Source: Gymnodinialimonas ceratoperidinii
Lineage (GTDB): Bacteria > Pseudomonadota > Alphaproteobacteria > Rhodobacterales > Rhodobacteraceae
DNA: 64,000 nt
Reading direction: 5' to 3'
Assembly (NCBI RefSeq): GCF_019297855.1
Contig: NZ_CP079194.1
Span: 3,273,501-3,337,500, forward strand
Shown here: piece after piece, positions 7,773-16,278 of the stretch
Layout: every line of letters starts with the position of its first letter
How positions within the stretch are numbered: the first letter of the stretch is position 1
Translations under genes and position numbers: made by a program
Notes under the pieces: generated by a model
Seen by the model: only the letters and a program-made list of their open reading frames with translations
Databases searched by the model: none
Told to the model about the DNA's origin: nothing

Positions 7773-9109
7773 CCATGGCGCAGACCTATCCCCTCCAACC
7801 CTTCGCAGAAGCCGCGATGCCAGTGCCGGTCTCGGTACAGACCGCAAAGCGCTACGCCTTCAGGATATTCGGCCTCTATTGCCTGATCTTCTACGTCGTC
7901 CCGGCAGTCTCGATCCTGTGCTTCGGCAATTTTCTCGAGGCCGCCATCCGGCCCCGCCCGAATTACCTCCTCGGGATACTCTACGTCGCCGTCGCGTTTT
8001 TGCTGTTCGCCCTGATCCTGAAGCTCCCCGTGCTGCGCCTGCCATTGATCGGCCGCACCTTGGCGCAACTGGCGTTCCACCCCCGCCTCTCGGTCGTCTA
8101 CGCCGCGGGGTTCGTGCTCTTCGCCCTCGCCACCCGCAGCACGCTCGGCCTCGAGTTCCGCCAGACGGGAGAAGCCCTCGCCGAGGTCGGCGCGATCGGT
8201 TTCCTCCTGCAGCTGCTCACCATCTATTTCGGCGTCGCGATTTTCGTCCACTACCGGATGCTGCACGAGGGCCACGCCCGGCGCGCCCGCTCCGCGACGC
8301 TCCTGCTGATCGCGCTCGGCTTTGCCTTCAGCATCCAGGCGTCGCTCGATGTGCTTTTCGTCTTCTGTGCGCTGCTGGCATCCGGCACCCGCTGGCGGCG
8401 GGTGTTCGGGTTGCATCTGCGGATCACCCGTCGTGCGGCCCTCGCCCTCATGCCGCTTCTGGTACTCGCGGCGCTCTTCGTCGGGACAGCCAACAAGCTC
8501 GGGGTGGAGCAGGCCCTCGCCACGCTCTCAAACCTCGAGACCATTGCGCAGGTCTTCGTCCGCCGGCTGAGCTATCACTTCACCAGCACGTCGATGCATG
8601 TCTCGGAGAGCTTCTTCAACTTCGGCCTGTTTTTCGAGGCGATCCGCAACATCTTCGACACGATGCTCTACCGTGCCTCGGTGCTTTTTGGGCTCGACGG
8701 GCTGACCAAGCCCGAGGTCGTCTCCACCGCGCGCATGAATTTCCTGCAATTGTCCTCTGGCTGGCGCGCACGGACCGGAGCGTCCCCCTCGATCCTCGGC
8801 TCGGCCTTCTACTTTCCGGGCGCCGGTTTCGCGATCCTCTACTACGTCTTCATCATCCGGGGCGTCGCCATGATGCTCGGCCGGATCATGGCGCCGTTCC
8901 TCACCAACGTGCCCTTCCTGCTTCTCAGCATGGTGACAATGGCCGGCGTCCGTGACGCCGCGCTGGACGGCCTCAACCCGCTGAGCCCCGGCTTCGTGCG
9001 GCTGTGCTTCCTCTACCTCGGCTTGGTCTACGTCCTGCGCACCGCCCCGTCCGAGCAGACGGATGGCCCGCGCGCTTCAACATCAACGAATTTACCAAAG
9101 GTGCCTTGA
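7769..9109 (+). CDS. Polytopic membrane protein, O-antigen polymerase-like
   Basis: A 446-residue integral membrane protein with roughly ten hydrophobic segments and a long extramembrane stretch (around residues 265-350, between ANKLGVEQ and GSAFYFPG) that would correspond to the large periplasmic loop of Wzy-type polymerases and O-antigen ligases. Sequence identity to a named family is not evident, so the call rests on topology and operon position next to a flippase-like gene, transferases and a sugar dehydrogenase. It starts within the stop of the upstream gene (ATGA) and its own stop shares one base with the next start (TGATG at 9107-9111). Confidence 0.55.
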   Translation: MTMAQTYPLQPFAEAAMPVPVSVQTAKRYAFRIFGLYCLIFYVVPAVSILCFGNFLEAAIRPRPNYLLGILYVAVAFLLFALILKLPVLRLPLIGRTLAQLAFHPRLSVVYAAGFVLFALATRSTLGLEFRQTGEALAEVGAIGFLLQLLTIYFGVAIFVHYRMLHEGHARRARSATLLLIALGFAFSIQASLDVLFVFCALLASGTRWRRVFGLHLRITRRAALALMPLLVLAALFVGTANKLGVEQALATLSNLETIAQVFVRRLSYHFTSTSMHVSESFFNFGLFFEAIRNIFDTMLYRASVLFGLDGLTKPEVVSTARMNFLQLSSGWRARTGASPSILGSAFYFPGAGFAILYYVFIIRGVAMMLGRIMAPFLTNVPFLLLSMVTMAGVRDAALDGLNPLSPGFVRLCFLYLGLVYVLRTAPSEQTDGPRASTSTNLPKVP

Positions 9110-10380
9110 TGGATCTGGATCATGTCAAAATCGCAGTCGTGGGCCTGGGCTATGTCGGCCTGCCGCTCGCCCTGGCCTTCGCGCGTGACCGGCCCGTGAC
9201 CGGCTTCGACATCTCCGAAAAGCGCGTGACGGACCTTCAGGCCGGCACCGACACGACGCTTGCCACAACCGCTGACGAACTGCGCGGCACCCCGAACCTC
9301 ACCTTTACCACGGACCCGGCCGGAATGGCGCAGGCGAATGTCTATATCATCACGGTACCGACCCCGATCGACGCCTTCAAGCGGCCCGACCTCGACCCCC
9401 TTCTCAGCGCATCTCGCAGCGTCGCCGCGACCCTCTCGAAGGGCGATACCGTGATCTACGAGAGCACCGTCTACCCCGGCGCCACGGAAGAGGATTGCGT
9501 GCCCGTGTTGGAAGAAGTCTCGGGCCTGCGCCTCAACGAGGATTTCTTCGTCGGCTACAGCCCCGAACGGATTAACCCCGGCGACAAGGTGAATACGCTG
9601 GAGACGATCACCAAGGTCACGTCCGGCTCCACCCCTGAAGCCGCGCGCTTCGTCGATGCGCTCTACGGCAGCATCATCACCGCCGGCACCCACCTTGCGC
9701 CGACCATCCGGGTCGCCGAGGCCGCCAAGGTGATCGAGAACACGCAGCGCGACATCAACATCGCGCTGATGAACGAGTTTGCGCTGATCTTCGGACGGTT
9801 GGGGGTGAACACGCTCGACGTCTTGGCCGCAGCCGGGACGAAATGGAACTTCCTGCCGTTCCGTCCGGGACTGGTGGGCGGCCACTGCATCGGGGTCGAT
9901 CCCTATTATCTCACCCACAAGGCCAAGGCAGTCGGATACGACGCCGAGATCGTCCTGTCGGGCCGCAAGATCAACGACGCCATGGGCGGTTTCATCGCCA
10001 AGCAGATGATCCGGGCGATGATCCTGAAATCCATCCAGATCAAGGACAGCCGCGTGCTTCTGATGGGGCTGACCTTCAAGGAAAACTGTCCCGACCTGCG
10101 CAACACCCGCGTGATAGACCTGCTGACGGAATTGCAAAGCTTCGGGATGAAGGTTGACGTGCATGATCCCTGGGCCGACCCGAAGGAGGCGAAATCGGCC
10201 TATGGCATCTCTCTGGTGGAGCCCGAGCAAGGCGCCTATGACGGCATCATTGTGCCGGTCTGTCACGGAGAGTTTCTTGCCATGTCGGACGCGGCAATGC
10301 GGGCTTTGGCGAAGCCCAACCACGTCATCTACGACGTCAAAGGCGCGCTGCCGCAGGTGACGGCAGACCTGTCCTTGTAG
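9109..10380 (+). CDS. UDP-sugar 6-dehydrogenase (UDP-N-acetylhexosamine dehydrogenase, TviB/WbpO type)
   Basis: A 423-residue nucleotide-sugar dehydrogenase that makes a uronic acid by two-step NAD-dependent oxidation at C6. The N-terminal NAD motif is VVGLGYVGLPLALAF; the catalytic cysteine is Cys260 in GGHCIGVDPYY; KVIENTQRDINIALMNE and LMGLTFKENCPDLRNT complete the central and C-terminal signatures. The FKENCPDLRN wording fits the TviB/WbpA/WbpO branch (UDP-GlcNAc or UDP-GalNAc dehydrogenases) rather than UDP-glucose dehydrogenases, so the product is probably an N-acetylhexosaminuronate. The start at 9109 overlaps the polymerase-like stop by one base. The 3' end overlaps the convergent glycosyltransferase by 44 bases. 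Confidence 0.9.
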   Translation: MDLDHVKIAVVGLGYVGLPLALAFARDRPVTGFDISEKRVTDLQAGTDTTLATTADELRGTPNLTFTTDPAGMAQANVYIITVPTPIDAFKRPDLDPLLSASRSVAATLSKGDTVIYESTVYPGATEEDCVPVLEEVSGLRLNEDFFVGYSPERINPGDKVNTLETITKVTSGSTPEAARFVDALYGSIITAGTHLAPTIRVAEAAKVIENTQRDINIALMNEFALIFGRLGVNTLDVLAAAGTKWNFLPFRPGLVGGHCIGVDPYYLTHKAKAVGYDAEIVLSGRKINDAMGGFIAKQMIRAMILKSIQIKDSRVLLMGLTFKENCPDLRNTRVIDLLTELQSFGMKVDVHDPWADPKEAKSAYGISLVEPEQGAYDGIIVPVCHGEFLAMSDAAMRALAKPNHVIYDVKGALPQVTADLSL

Positions 10381-11641
10381 CGCGGTTGCCGAATGTCTTG
10401 ACCGTCTCGACAAGCTGCGCGTGCATCCGCGTGGAGAGGGTATCATACCCCAAATGCTGGACAAATGCGGCGCGGGAGGCGGCTTTGGCGGTCGTCAATG
10501 TGTGCGGGTCATCCTGCAATCTCGTCAAAGCCTCGGTCAATTCCGCAGCGGTCTCATAGCAGAAGCCACTTCCGGTCCGGCGCAGGAAGTCGGCCAAGGC
10601 ACCACGCTTGAACGCCAGCCCCACATGCAGCCCGCCGCCGAGGTATTCGGTCGTCTTGTTCGGCATGTTGGCCGCGAAATTGTCGGTGAAGATGTAGGGC
10701 GCCAGACCGATGTCCGACAGTTCCATCGCCGCTTGCAGCCGGGCCGCACCTACCGGGCCGTGCATCGTACAATTGGGCAGAGACGCGCAGCCTTCAGACA
10801 AGAATTTCTGCTGCTGGCCGGCGCCGAAGAAATGGAAGTGATGCGCGCTGCCTTTTGCCTGCAACCGTCGGGCTGCCTCCAGCACCGGGGCGAAGTCGAA
10901 GGCCTTCGAGAGCGTGCCGAAGAAGACGACATGCAACCGATCAGGCTGGAAGAGCCCCTCACGCCGCCACGCGTCTTGGATCGCCGCCTTCTCTGCGTCG
11001 GAGACCGTCAGCGGCTTGTAGGCAATCGGCAGCGTCATGTCATGTCGCCCGCGCCTGCGCCCGCCCAGGCTGCAGCCCCATTCCACGAAGGCATCAGAGT
11101 TGCCCCAGATGGCCGTCGCGTCCCGGCAAATCTCTGCCACGCGGGCCTTCATCGGAGCGGTCGCAAGCCGCACCAGCGGGCCGAGGGACGCCGGCGCGCT
11201 TTCGACGAAGATGTCGGGGTGAAGATCGCGGATATCGACGATCACGGGGATGCCGTGCGCCATGCCATAGCGCACCGAGGCCAGCGCCAGATCGACCGAG
11301 GGCATTGAGGCGAGGATCACGTCGGGCGGCCCTTGGCGCGGCGCGAGCTCGACAAAACCCGCCGCCACCGCGCGGTCGTAGCGCAAGCGGGCGAGAGACT
11401 TGGTCTTTCCGTAGCCCGTCGCCGCGAGGTAGCGGATGCGATAGGTGTCGGAGACCGCGATCTCGGCGTTGTCATGTCCGCGCTGGCGACGGCCGTAGTG
11501 ATCATAATCCCCCGTCCACCACAGAACCTCCGCGCCATGGGTCGACAGATATTCCGCCATCAGCCCGGTACGCATCGGACGCCGCCGCTCGCCCATATCG
11601 TGCGGCGTAGGCTCCGCCCGCTGCGTTAACCATACTTGCAT
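10337..11641 (-). CDS. Glycosyltransferase family 4-like protein
   Basis: A 434-residue GT-B glycosyltransferase. The start chosen (ATG at 11641, MQVWLTQRAEPTPHD) gives the usual N-terminus; a longer open frame to 11704 adds a basic, unlikely leader. The N-terminal half contains SMPSVDLALASVRYG and VDIRDLHPDIF, typical of family-4-like donors-acceptors binding halves, and the C-terminal half has VVFFGTLSKAFDFAPVL and NKTTEYLGGGLHVGLAF, where family-4 enzymes bind the nucleotide sugar (E in the KTTEYL segment). It is transcribed opposite to the main glycan operon, and its last 44 bases overlap the dehydrogenase gene on the other strand. Acceptor and donor are unknown. Confidence 0.82.
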   Translation of the reverse strand: MQVWLTQRAEPTPHDMGERRRPMRTGLMAEYLSTHGAEVLWWTGDYDHYGRRQRGHDNAEIAVSDTYRIRYLAATGYGKTKSLARLRYDRAVAAGFVELAPRQGPPDVILASMPSVDLALASVRYGMAHGIPVIVDIRDLHPDIFVESAPASLGPLVRLATAPMKARVAEICRDATAIWGNSDAFVEWGCSLGGRRRGRHDMTLPIAYKPLTVSDAEKAAIQDAWRREGLFQPDRLHVVFFGTLSKAFDFAPVLEAARRLQAKGSAHHFHFFGAGQQQKFLSEGCASLPNCTMHGPVGAARLQAAMELSDIGLAPYIFTDNFAANMPNKTTEYLGGGLHVGLAFKRGALADFLRRTGSGFCYETAAELTEALTRLQDDPHTLTTAKAASRAAFVQHLGYDTLSTRMHAQLVETVKTFGNRATRTGLPSPAAARL

Positions 11642-11706
11642 CGTGGCCCCCCTCGTTCTCGCGGTGAAGCGCCACCACTGCCTCTGCCATCTCAGCCCGC
11701 CCACGT

Positions 11707-11721
11707 TAATTTTTGATTAAC
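11707..11721. promoter_or_regulatory. Candidate CtrA box (TTAA-N7-TTAA)
   Basis: TTAA at 11707-11710 and TTAA at 11718-11721 are separated by exactly seven bases and followed by CC. This is the full-site consensus of the alphaproteobacterial cell-cycle regulator CtrA. It sits in the 133-base divergent region between the leftward glycosyltransferase and the rightward epimerase, so it could control either. Evidence is the motif alone. Confidence 0.45.
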
Positions 11722-11774
11722 CGAAACAGGTTTAACCTCGCTGCACTGCCGCTCCCCATGACGGAGGCTGATGC

Positions 11775-12665
11775 GTGCCCACCCCTTCGATGAGCAAACC
11801 GTCCGCCGCCCGGCCGCAGCGGATCCTCCTCGTCGGAGGCTCCGGCCGCGTGGGAAAGCTGGTGTTGCCGCGCTGGCGCAGGATCGTGACGACAGCGGAC
11901 AGCTTGGTGGCGCAGCACCGCGACCCACAGCGCGAAACCGGCTTGTATTGGCCCTTGCTGACAACCGCACCCAAGGATCTGGCGGCCCATGAGTTCGACG
12001 TGATCGTGTCGCTGGCGGGCGTCACGCCAGCGTCCGCCGCCGACCTCTCGCTGAACACACCGCTGGCCGTGGCTGTGCTGCAGGCCGCGCTTTCGGCCAA
12101 CATCCCCCGTGTTCTGTTGGCCTCCTCCTCCGCCGTCTATGGGGCCGGCGACGGCACGCCATTCACCGAGGGCAGCGCGCTCTCGCCCACCACGCCCTAT
12201 GGCAGCGCCAAACGGGAGATGGAGGAGGCCTGCGCCCCTTGGCGCGCGCGGGGGCTGGAGGTCTGTTGCCTGCGGATCGGCAACGTCGCGGGCGCCGATG
12301 CGCTGTTGTCGAACGCGGCCCGGACCGCGCCGAACACGCCCCTCACCATCGATTGTTTTGCGGACGGTGGCGGGCCGATCCGCTCCTACATCGGGGTGGA
12401 GACCTTGGCCGATGTCCTGCACCGCCTCGCGACACAAGCTGCTCCGCTGCCCGAAAGCCTCAACATCGCGGCACCCCGAGAGGTGGCCATGACAGACCTC
12501 GCCCGTGCGGCCGGGCGCGCGGTCGCCTTCCGTCCCGCCTCGCCCGGTGCGCAACAACGGATCACGCTGGACTGCCGCGCGCTTGCCGAGCGTCACCTCT
12601 TCGACCCCGCGTCCTGCGAGCCCTTCGAGATGGTCGCCCAGTGGCAAAGGGCCCTCTCCCCATGA
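11775..12665 (+). CDS. NAD-dependent epimerase/dehydratase family protein
   Basis: A 296-residue extended SDR-like protein. The Rossmann motif is LLVGGSGRVGKL, the catalytic serine region is LASSSAVYG, and the Tyr-x3-Lys pair is YGSAK. It is slightly shorter than typical sugar epimerases. The initiator is probably GTG at 11775, with CGGAGG eight bases upstream; an ATG at 11790 is an alternative. It overlaps the sugar transferase gene by 4 bases, so the two are a coupled pair that likely supplies and attaches the first sugar of a repeat unit. Substrate unknown. Confidence 0.8.
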   Translation: MPTPSMSKPSAARPQRILLVGGSGRVGKLVLPRWRRIVTTADSLVAQHRDPQRETGLYWPLLTTAPKDLAAHEFDVIVSLAGVTPASAADLSLNTPLAVAVLQAALSANIPRVLLASSSAVYGAGDGTPFTEGSALSPTTPYGSAKREMEEACAPWRARGLEVCCLRIGNVAGADALLSNAARTAPNTPLTIDCFADGGGPIRSYIGVETLADVLHRLATQAAPLPESLNIAAPREVAMTDLARAAGRAVAFRPASPGAQQRITLDCRALAERHLFDPASCEPFEMVAQWQRALSP

Positions 12666-13267
12666 CCCCGGCCAAACGTGCGCTCGACCTTTGCTGTGCC
12701 ATTCTTCTCAGCGCCGTCCTTCTTCCCTTCATCGCCCTCGTCGCCCTGATGATCCTTATGCTGGACGGGCGGCCGATCCTCTATATTTCCGAGCGGATGA
12801 AGACCCCGACCGAAGGGTTCAAACTGGTGAAATTCCGAACCATGAGCGTCGTGGGCGAAGACAGCGGCGTGTCAGGCGGCGACAAGGCGGCTCGGATCAC
12901 CCGAAGCGGCGCTTTCCTGCGCGGCGCCCGGTTCGATGAGGTGCCGCAACTATGGAACGTGCTGAAGGGCGACATCAGCTTCATCGGCCCGCGCCCGCTC
13001 CTGCGCCAATACGTGGAGCGGTTCCCCGAGATCTACGCGCGGGTCCTGCGCTCTCGCCCCGGCATCTCAGGGCTCGCGTCGATCTACTTCCATGCGCACG
13101 AGGAATATCTGCTCGGGCAGGCCATCAGTCGCGAGGAAACTGACGCGATCTATGCGCGTGCCTGCATTCCGCGCAAGGCTCGGCTCGATCTCATTTACCA
13201 AAGACGGCGCACCATCTGGCTCGACATGTCGCTGATGCTCAGAAGCGTCATCAAACGGCTGCGGTAG
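12662..13267 (+). CDS. Bacterial sugar transferase (initiating phosphoglycosyl transferase)
   Basis: A 201-residue monotopic phosphoglycosyl transferase of the WcaJ/PglC/ExoY C-terminal type, which places a phosphosugar onto undecaprenyl phosphate to start glycan assembly. One N-terminal hydrophobic re-entrant segment (residues 11-36) is followed by KLVKFRTM, then RFDEVPQLWNVLKGD and FIGPRPLL; the Asp-Glu pair in RFDEVPQ is the catalytic dyad in this family. It lacks the extra N-terminal transmembrane bundle of WcaJ, so it is the small form. The start overlaps the epimerase stop (ATGA). Confidence 0.9.
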   Translation: MTPAKRALDLCCAILLSAVLLPFIALVALMILMLDGRPILYISERMKTPTEGFKLVKFRTMSVVGEDSGVSGGDKAARITRSGAFLRGARFDEVPQLWNVLKGDISFIGPRPLLRQYVERFPEIYARVLRSRPGISGLASIYFHAHEEYLLGQAISREETDAIYARACIPRKARLDLIYQRRRTIWLDMSLMLRSVIKRLR

Positions 13268-13279
13268 CCGGGATGTGCC

Positions 13280-14062
13280 CTACGCCTCGGCTTCGGAGCC
13301 GATCAGCTTGGACAGTTCCTCCGAGGCTTCCTGCAGCGCTTCGAGACAGGTGATCGCGCGGTCGATATCGAAGCGTTGCGTGGGCGCATGGAACGACAGC
13401 GTGGCCATCAAGCGGCCGTTGGTCTCCATGATCGGCACAGCGAGGGCGATCATGTCCGACATGAACTCCTCGCGGTCCAGCGCGTAGCCATTGCGGCGCA
13501 CCTCTTCCAGTTCCGCGATCAACGTGTCGGCATCGGTGATCGTGTTCTCGGTGTGTTCGGTCAGGTTGGTCGCGTTGAGGTAGCGCTGGAGGTGGGACTG
13601 CGCGAGGGAGCTTAGGTACATCTTCCCCGAAGCCGTCGCGTGAAACGGCACGCGGGTGCCTTGGGGAAGCTGGATGCGCAGGGGCCATTCGGTCTCGACC
13701 CGTTCCAGATACAGCATCGACTCGCGGTCCGGCAGGGCGATGTTGCAGGTCTCTCCGATCTCGCGGCTCAACCGCCGCAGGATCGCCTGACGCGCCGTGC
13801 GGATGCGAAGCGATGACAGCGTCGACGTGGCCAGCACGCGCATCCGGGGGCCGGGCGAATAGGTCCGCCCGTCCATGTCGCGCTGCAGGAAACCCTCCTC
13901 CTCCAGCGTGGCGAAAAGCCGATGGATCGTGGGCTTGGGCAACTCCAGCGTGGCATTCACCTCGGTCGGCGTCACCGGCACACCAATCCGCGCGACCTCC
14001 TCCAGCACCATCAGGAGCCGGAGGTTCGTCGGTATCGTGTCGCGAGATTGTTCTCCGTCCAT
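13280..14062 (-). CDS. IclR-family transcriptional regulator
   Basis: A 260-residue regulator with an N-terminal winged helix (residues 12-75, VTPTEVNATLELPKPTIHRLFATLEEEGFLQ quoted in part) and a C-terminal IclR effector domain (GETCNIALPD, PFHATASGKMYLSS, GYALDREEF). Length and layout are typical. It lies 9 bases downstream of the TRAP permease gene on the same strand, so it may be cotranscribed with the transporter and control it and the divergent GMC oxidoreductase. The effector is unknown. It converges with the sugar transferase gene, 12 bases apart. Confidence 0.9.
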   Translation of the reverse strand: MDGEQSRDTIPTNLRLLMVLEEVARIGVPVTPTEVNATLELPKPTIHRLFATLEEEGFLQRDMDGRTYSPGPRMRVLATSTLSSLRIRTARQAILRRLSREIGETCNIALPDRESMLYLERVETEWPLRIQLPQGTRVPFHATASGKMYLSSLAQSHLQRYLNATNLTEHTENTITDADTLIAELEEVRRNGYALDREEFMSDMIALAVPIMETNGRLMATLSFHAPTQRFDIDRAITCLEALQEASEELSKLIGSEAEA

Positions 14063-14071
14063 CGGACCCTC

Positions 14072-15451
14072 CTAGAGATCAGGCAACAGCATGGTGGAGA
14101 GTGGAGGCACCAATGCCACGATGATCCAGATCGAGATCAGTGCGATCAAGTAGGGCCACGTATACCGCAACAGTTTGAAGTACGGCACCCCTGTCACGCC
14201 CGACGCAACGTAGAGGTTCAGGCCGTAGGGTGGCGTGATGAAACCGATGGATGCGCCGACAAGGAAGATCACCGCGAACTGCACGGGTTCCACCCCGATA
14301 TCATGGGCGATGGGGGCGAGGATCGGCGCAAGGATGATGGTTACCGGAAGGCTTTCCAGCACCATGCCCGAGATGAAGACGATCACCATCGCCGTGAACA
14401 AAACGGCGTAATAGCCTCCCATCGAGGTCACGAAAGCGGTCAGGAATTCCTGCGCGCCCATCACCGAGAGGATTTGCTGCATCACCACCGAAACCGCGAT
14501 CAGCGGCGCGAGGATGCCGGTGATCTGGGCCGAACGCATGGTGATCGAAGGCAGCTCCAACGGGCCGAAACCGTTCACCACTAACATGCCGCCAAAGCCA
14601 CGCTCATCGACCGGGCGTTCCTCGCGCTCGGCGAAGCCCGGATGGGTCCGGTCGACGATCTTGGTGATCGCAAGGCAGAGGAAGCCCACGATCACGCAGA
14701 AGCCCACGGTGACGCCCGCCGCCTCGGTCGGAGAGAACTTGCCGGTGTAGATGCCCCAGAGCACGAGGCCGATGGCAAAGAAGCCGAGCCATGCGCCGAC
14801 GCCGGTTTTCAGGACCCGGATGATGTCGAAGTTGATGATGTAGCCCCACTTGTTGCGGAAGCAGACAAGGAAACAGGCGATCATCATGGCCAAGACCATC
14901 AGCGCGCCGGGTAGGATGCCGGCGATGAAGAGATCACCGATCGGCAGGTTCATCAGGAAGCCGTAGACGATGAAGATGATCGAGGGCGGAATGATGATAC
15001 CGACCGTACCGCCGGCCGCGGCGGTGGCCGCCGAAAAGCGCTCGTCGTAGCCGCCCTTCACCATTTCCGGATGCAGCATCGAGCCGATCGTCGCCGTGGT
15101 GGCCGAGTTGGAGCCCGAGATCGCGGCGAACAAGCCGCAGGCGCCAAGGGCCGCCATCGCAAGGCCACCCCGGATCCAGCCGAGGCAGGCGTAGGCGTAA
15201 TCGGTCAGCCTTCGGGCAATGCCCGAACGGTTGATCAGGTCGCCGGTGAGGATGAACAGAGGCATCGCGAGAAGCGCGAAGCCGTCGGTGAACACGCGGC
15301 TGAGCGCGGCGGCGATATTGTCGATCGGCAGTCCGAGCACGAAGGACATGCCGACGACCCAATAGCCGATGACCAGAAAGACCGGCACGCCAAGCATGAA
15401 AAGCGCCGTGACGCCCAACGACAGCAGGGTGATGAGAGTTCCGTCAGACAT
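14072..15451 (-). CDS. TRAP transporter large permease subunit (DctM type)
   Basis: A 459-residue polytopic protein with the DctM layout: many membrane segments, AMPLFILTGDLINRSGIARRL near the N-terminal third, and SGSNSATTATIGSM (quoted short) in the conserved central region, then GFITPPYGLNLYVASG near the C-terminus. It forms the transport channel that works with the small permease and the periplasmic binding protein, driven by the sodium or proton gradient. The start is ATG at 15451, sharing one base with the small-permease stop (TGATG); the longer open frame upstream is a shadow of that gene. Confidence 0.92.
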   Translation of the reverse strand: MSDGTLITLLSLGVTALFMLGVPVFLVIGYWVVGMSFVLGLPIDNIAAALSRVFTDGFALLAMPLFILTGDLINRSGIARRLTDYAYACLGWIRGGLAMAALGACGLFAAISGSNSATTATIGSMLHPEMVKGGYDERFSAATAAAGGTVGIIIPPSIIFIVYGFLMNLPIGDLFIAGILPGALMVLAMMIACFLVCFRNKWGYIINFDIIRVLKTGVGAWLGFFAIGLVLWGIYTGKFSPTEAAGVTVGFCVIVGFLCLAITKIVDRTHPGFAEREERPVDERGFGGMLVVNGFGPLELPSITMRSAQITGILAPLIAVSVVMQQILSVMGAQEFLTAFVTSMGGYYAVLFTAMVIVFISGMVLESLPVTIILAPILAPIAHDIGVEPVQFAVIFLVGASIGFITPPYGLNLYVASGVTGVPYFKLLRYTWPYLIALISIWIIVALVPPLSTMLLPDL

Positions 15452-16158
15452 CAGTCGCCTCCGATCACGGCTTGCTCGATCATCGGCGCACCGGATCGAT
15501 AGTTGGCATAGTCGTCGATCCAGTTTTCCATGACCCGCGCGACGAGGAAGATGAACGACAGCGGCACGGCCATGATGAACCACCACTGCATCAGCCCGTC
15601 GGTGGCGGGCACGATCTGGAAGTTGGAGGCCGCATTGGCCACGACGCGCGCGCCGGTGACCACGACGACCCAGGAGAAGCCGATCCACAAAAGCGCATCC
15701 AGCGACAACAGCGCCATCTGCGGCCCGCGTCCCATGTTGGCGCGGAACTCGCTGAACGACAGGTGCGTGCGCAGCTTCACGTTATAGGCGCAGCCCACCC
15801 AGGTCATCACGAGGAACAAAAACGGCGGCAGGGAGGTGGTCCAAGCCCAGGGCCGGAGCCACTGCGGCGTGTTCGAGAAATCCAGACCCAACATGCCCGG
15901 CACGAAGCGCTGGATCACCCCGAAGAAGATGATCCCGCCGATAGTAAGATAGGAAATCACCATCACGTAGGATTCGAGATGCCGCTCGATGAAAGGCACA
16001 TGGCGGTAGACCATCAGGATGGCGAAGCCGCCGATCAACATCACCATGAGCCCAAGGATCCATGCCCCGGGCTCTCCCAATGCCTCGCTGATCATCCAGC
16101 TGTCGCCGTCCGCGAAAGCCGCGAATATTTCGCCGATGCCGGTGAATATTTCTCCCAT
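15451..16158 (-). CDS. TRAP transporter small permease subunit (DctQ type)
   Basis: A 235-residue membrane protein with four main hydrophobic segments (AWILGLMVMLIGGFAILMV, YLTIGGIIFFGVI, SLPPFLFLVMTWVG, and FIMAVPLSFIFLVARVMEN, some quoted in part). It is longer than the typical 160-200 residues of DctQ because of an N-terminal stretch and an inserted loop. The order binding protein, small permease, large permease is the normal TRAP operon order. It is separated from the binding-protein gene by 120 bases that contain two hairpins. Confidence 0.85.
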   Translation of the reverse strand: MGEIFTGIGEIFAAFADGDSWMISEALGEPGAWILGLMVMLIGGFAILMVYRHVPFIERHLESYVMVISYLTIGGIIFFGVIQRFVPGMLGLDFSNTPQWLRPWAWTTSLPPFLFLVMTWVGCAYNVKLRTHLSFSEFRANMGRGPQMALLSLDALLWIGFSWVVVVTGARVVANAASNFQIVPATDGLMQWWFIMAVPLSFIFLVARVMENWIDDYANYRSGAPMIEQAVIGGD

Positions 16159-16194
16159 CTGTCCCTCCCCGGACGTGTGAAAGTTATTACTGCA

Positions 16195-16242
16195 GGGGCT
16201 TTTGCCCCGCTTGAGAAGTTTGCGGCGGCCCGTGAGCCGCCG
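16195..16242. promoter_or_regulatory. Two stem-loops between TRAP binding-protein and permease genes
   Basis: Two inverted repeats are visible: CGGCGGC/GCCGCCG at 16223-16242 with a 6-base loop, and GGGGC/GCCCC at 16195-16208 with a TTTT loop. They follow the binding-protein gene (minus strand) and precede the permease genes. Hairpins in this place commonly stabilise or attenuate the message so that more binding protein than permease is made. No long U-tract follows, so a full terminator is less likely. Confidence 0.55.
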
Positions 16243-16278
16243 ACAAGTCTTTTGTTAGTGTCTGATCCCGATAGCGGA

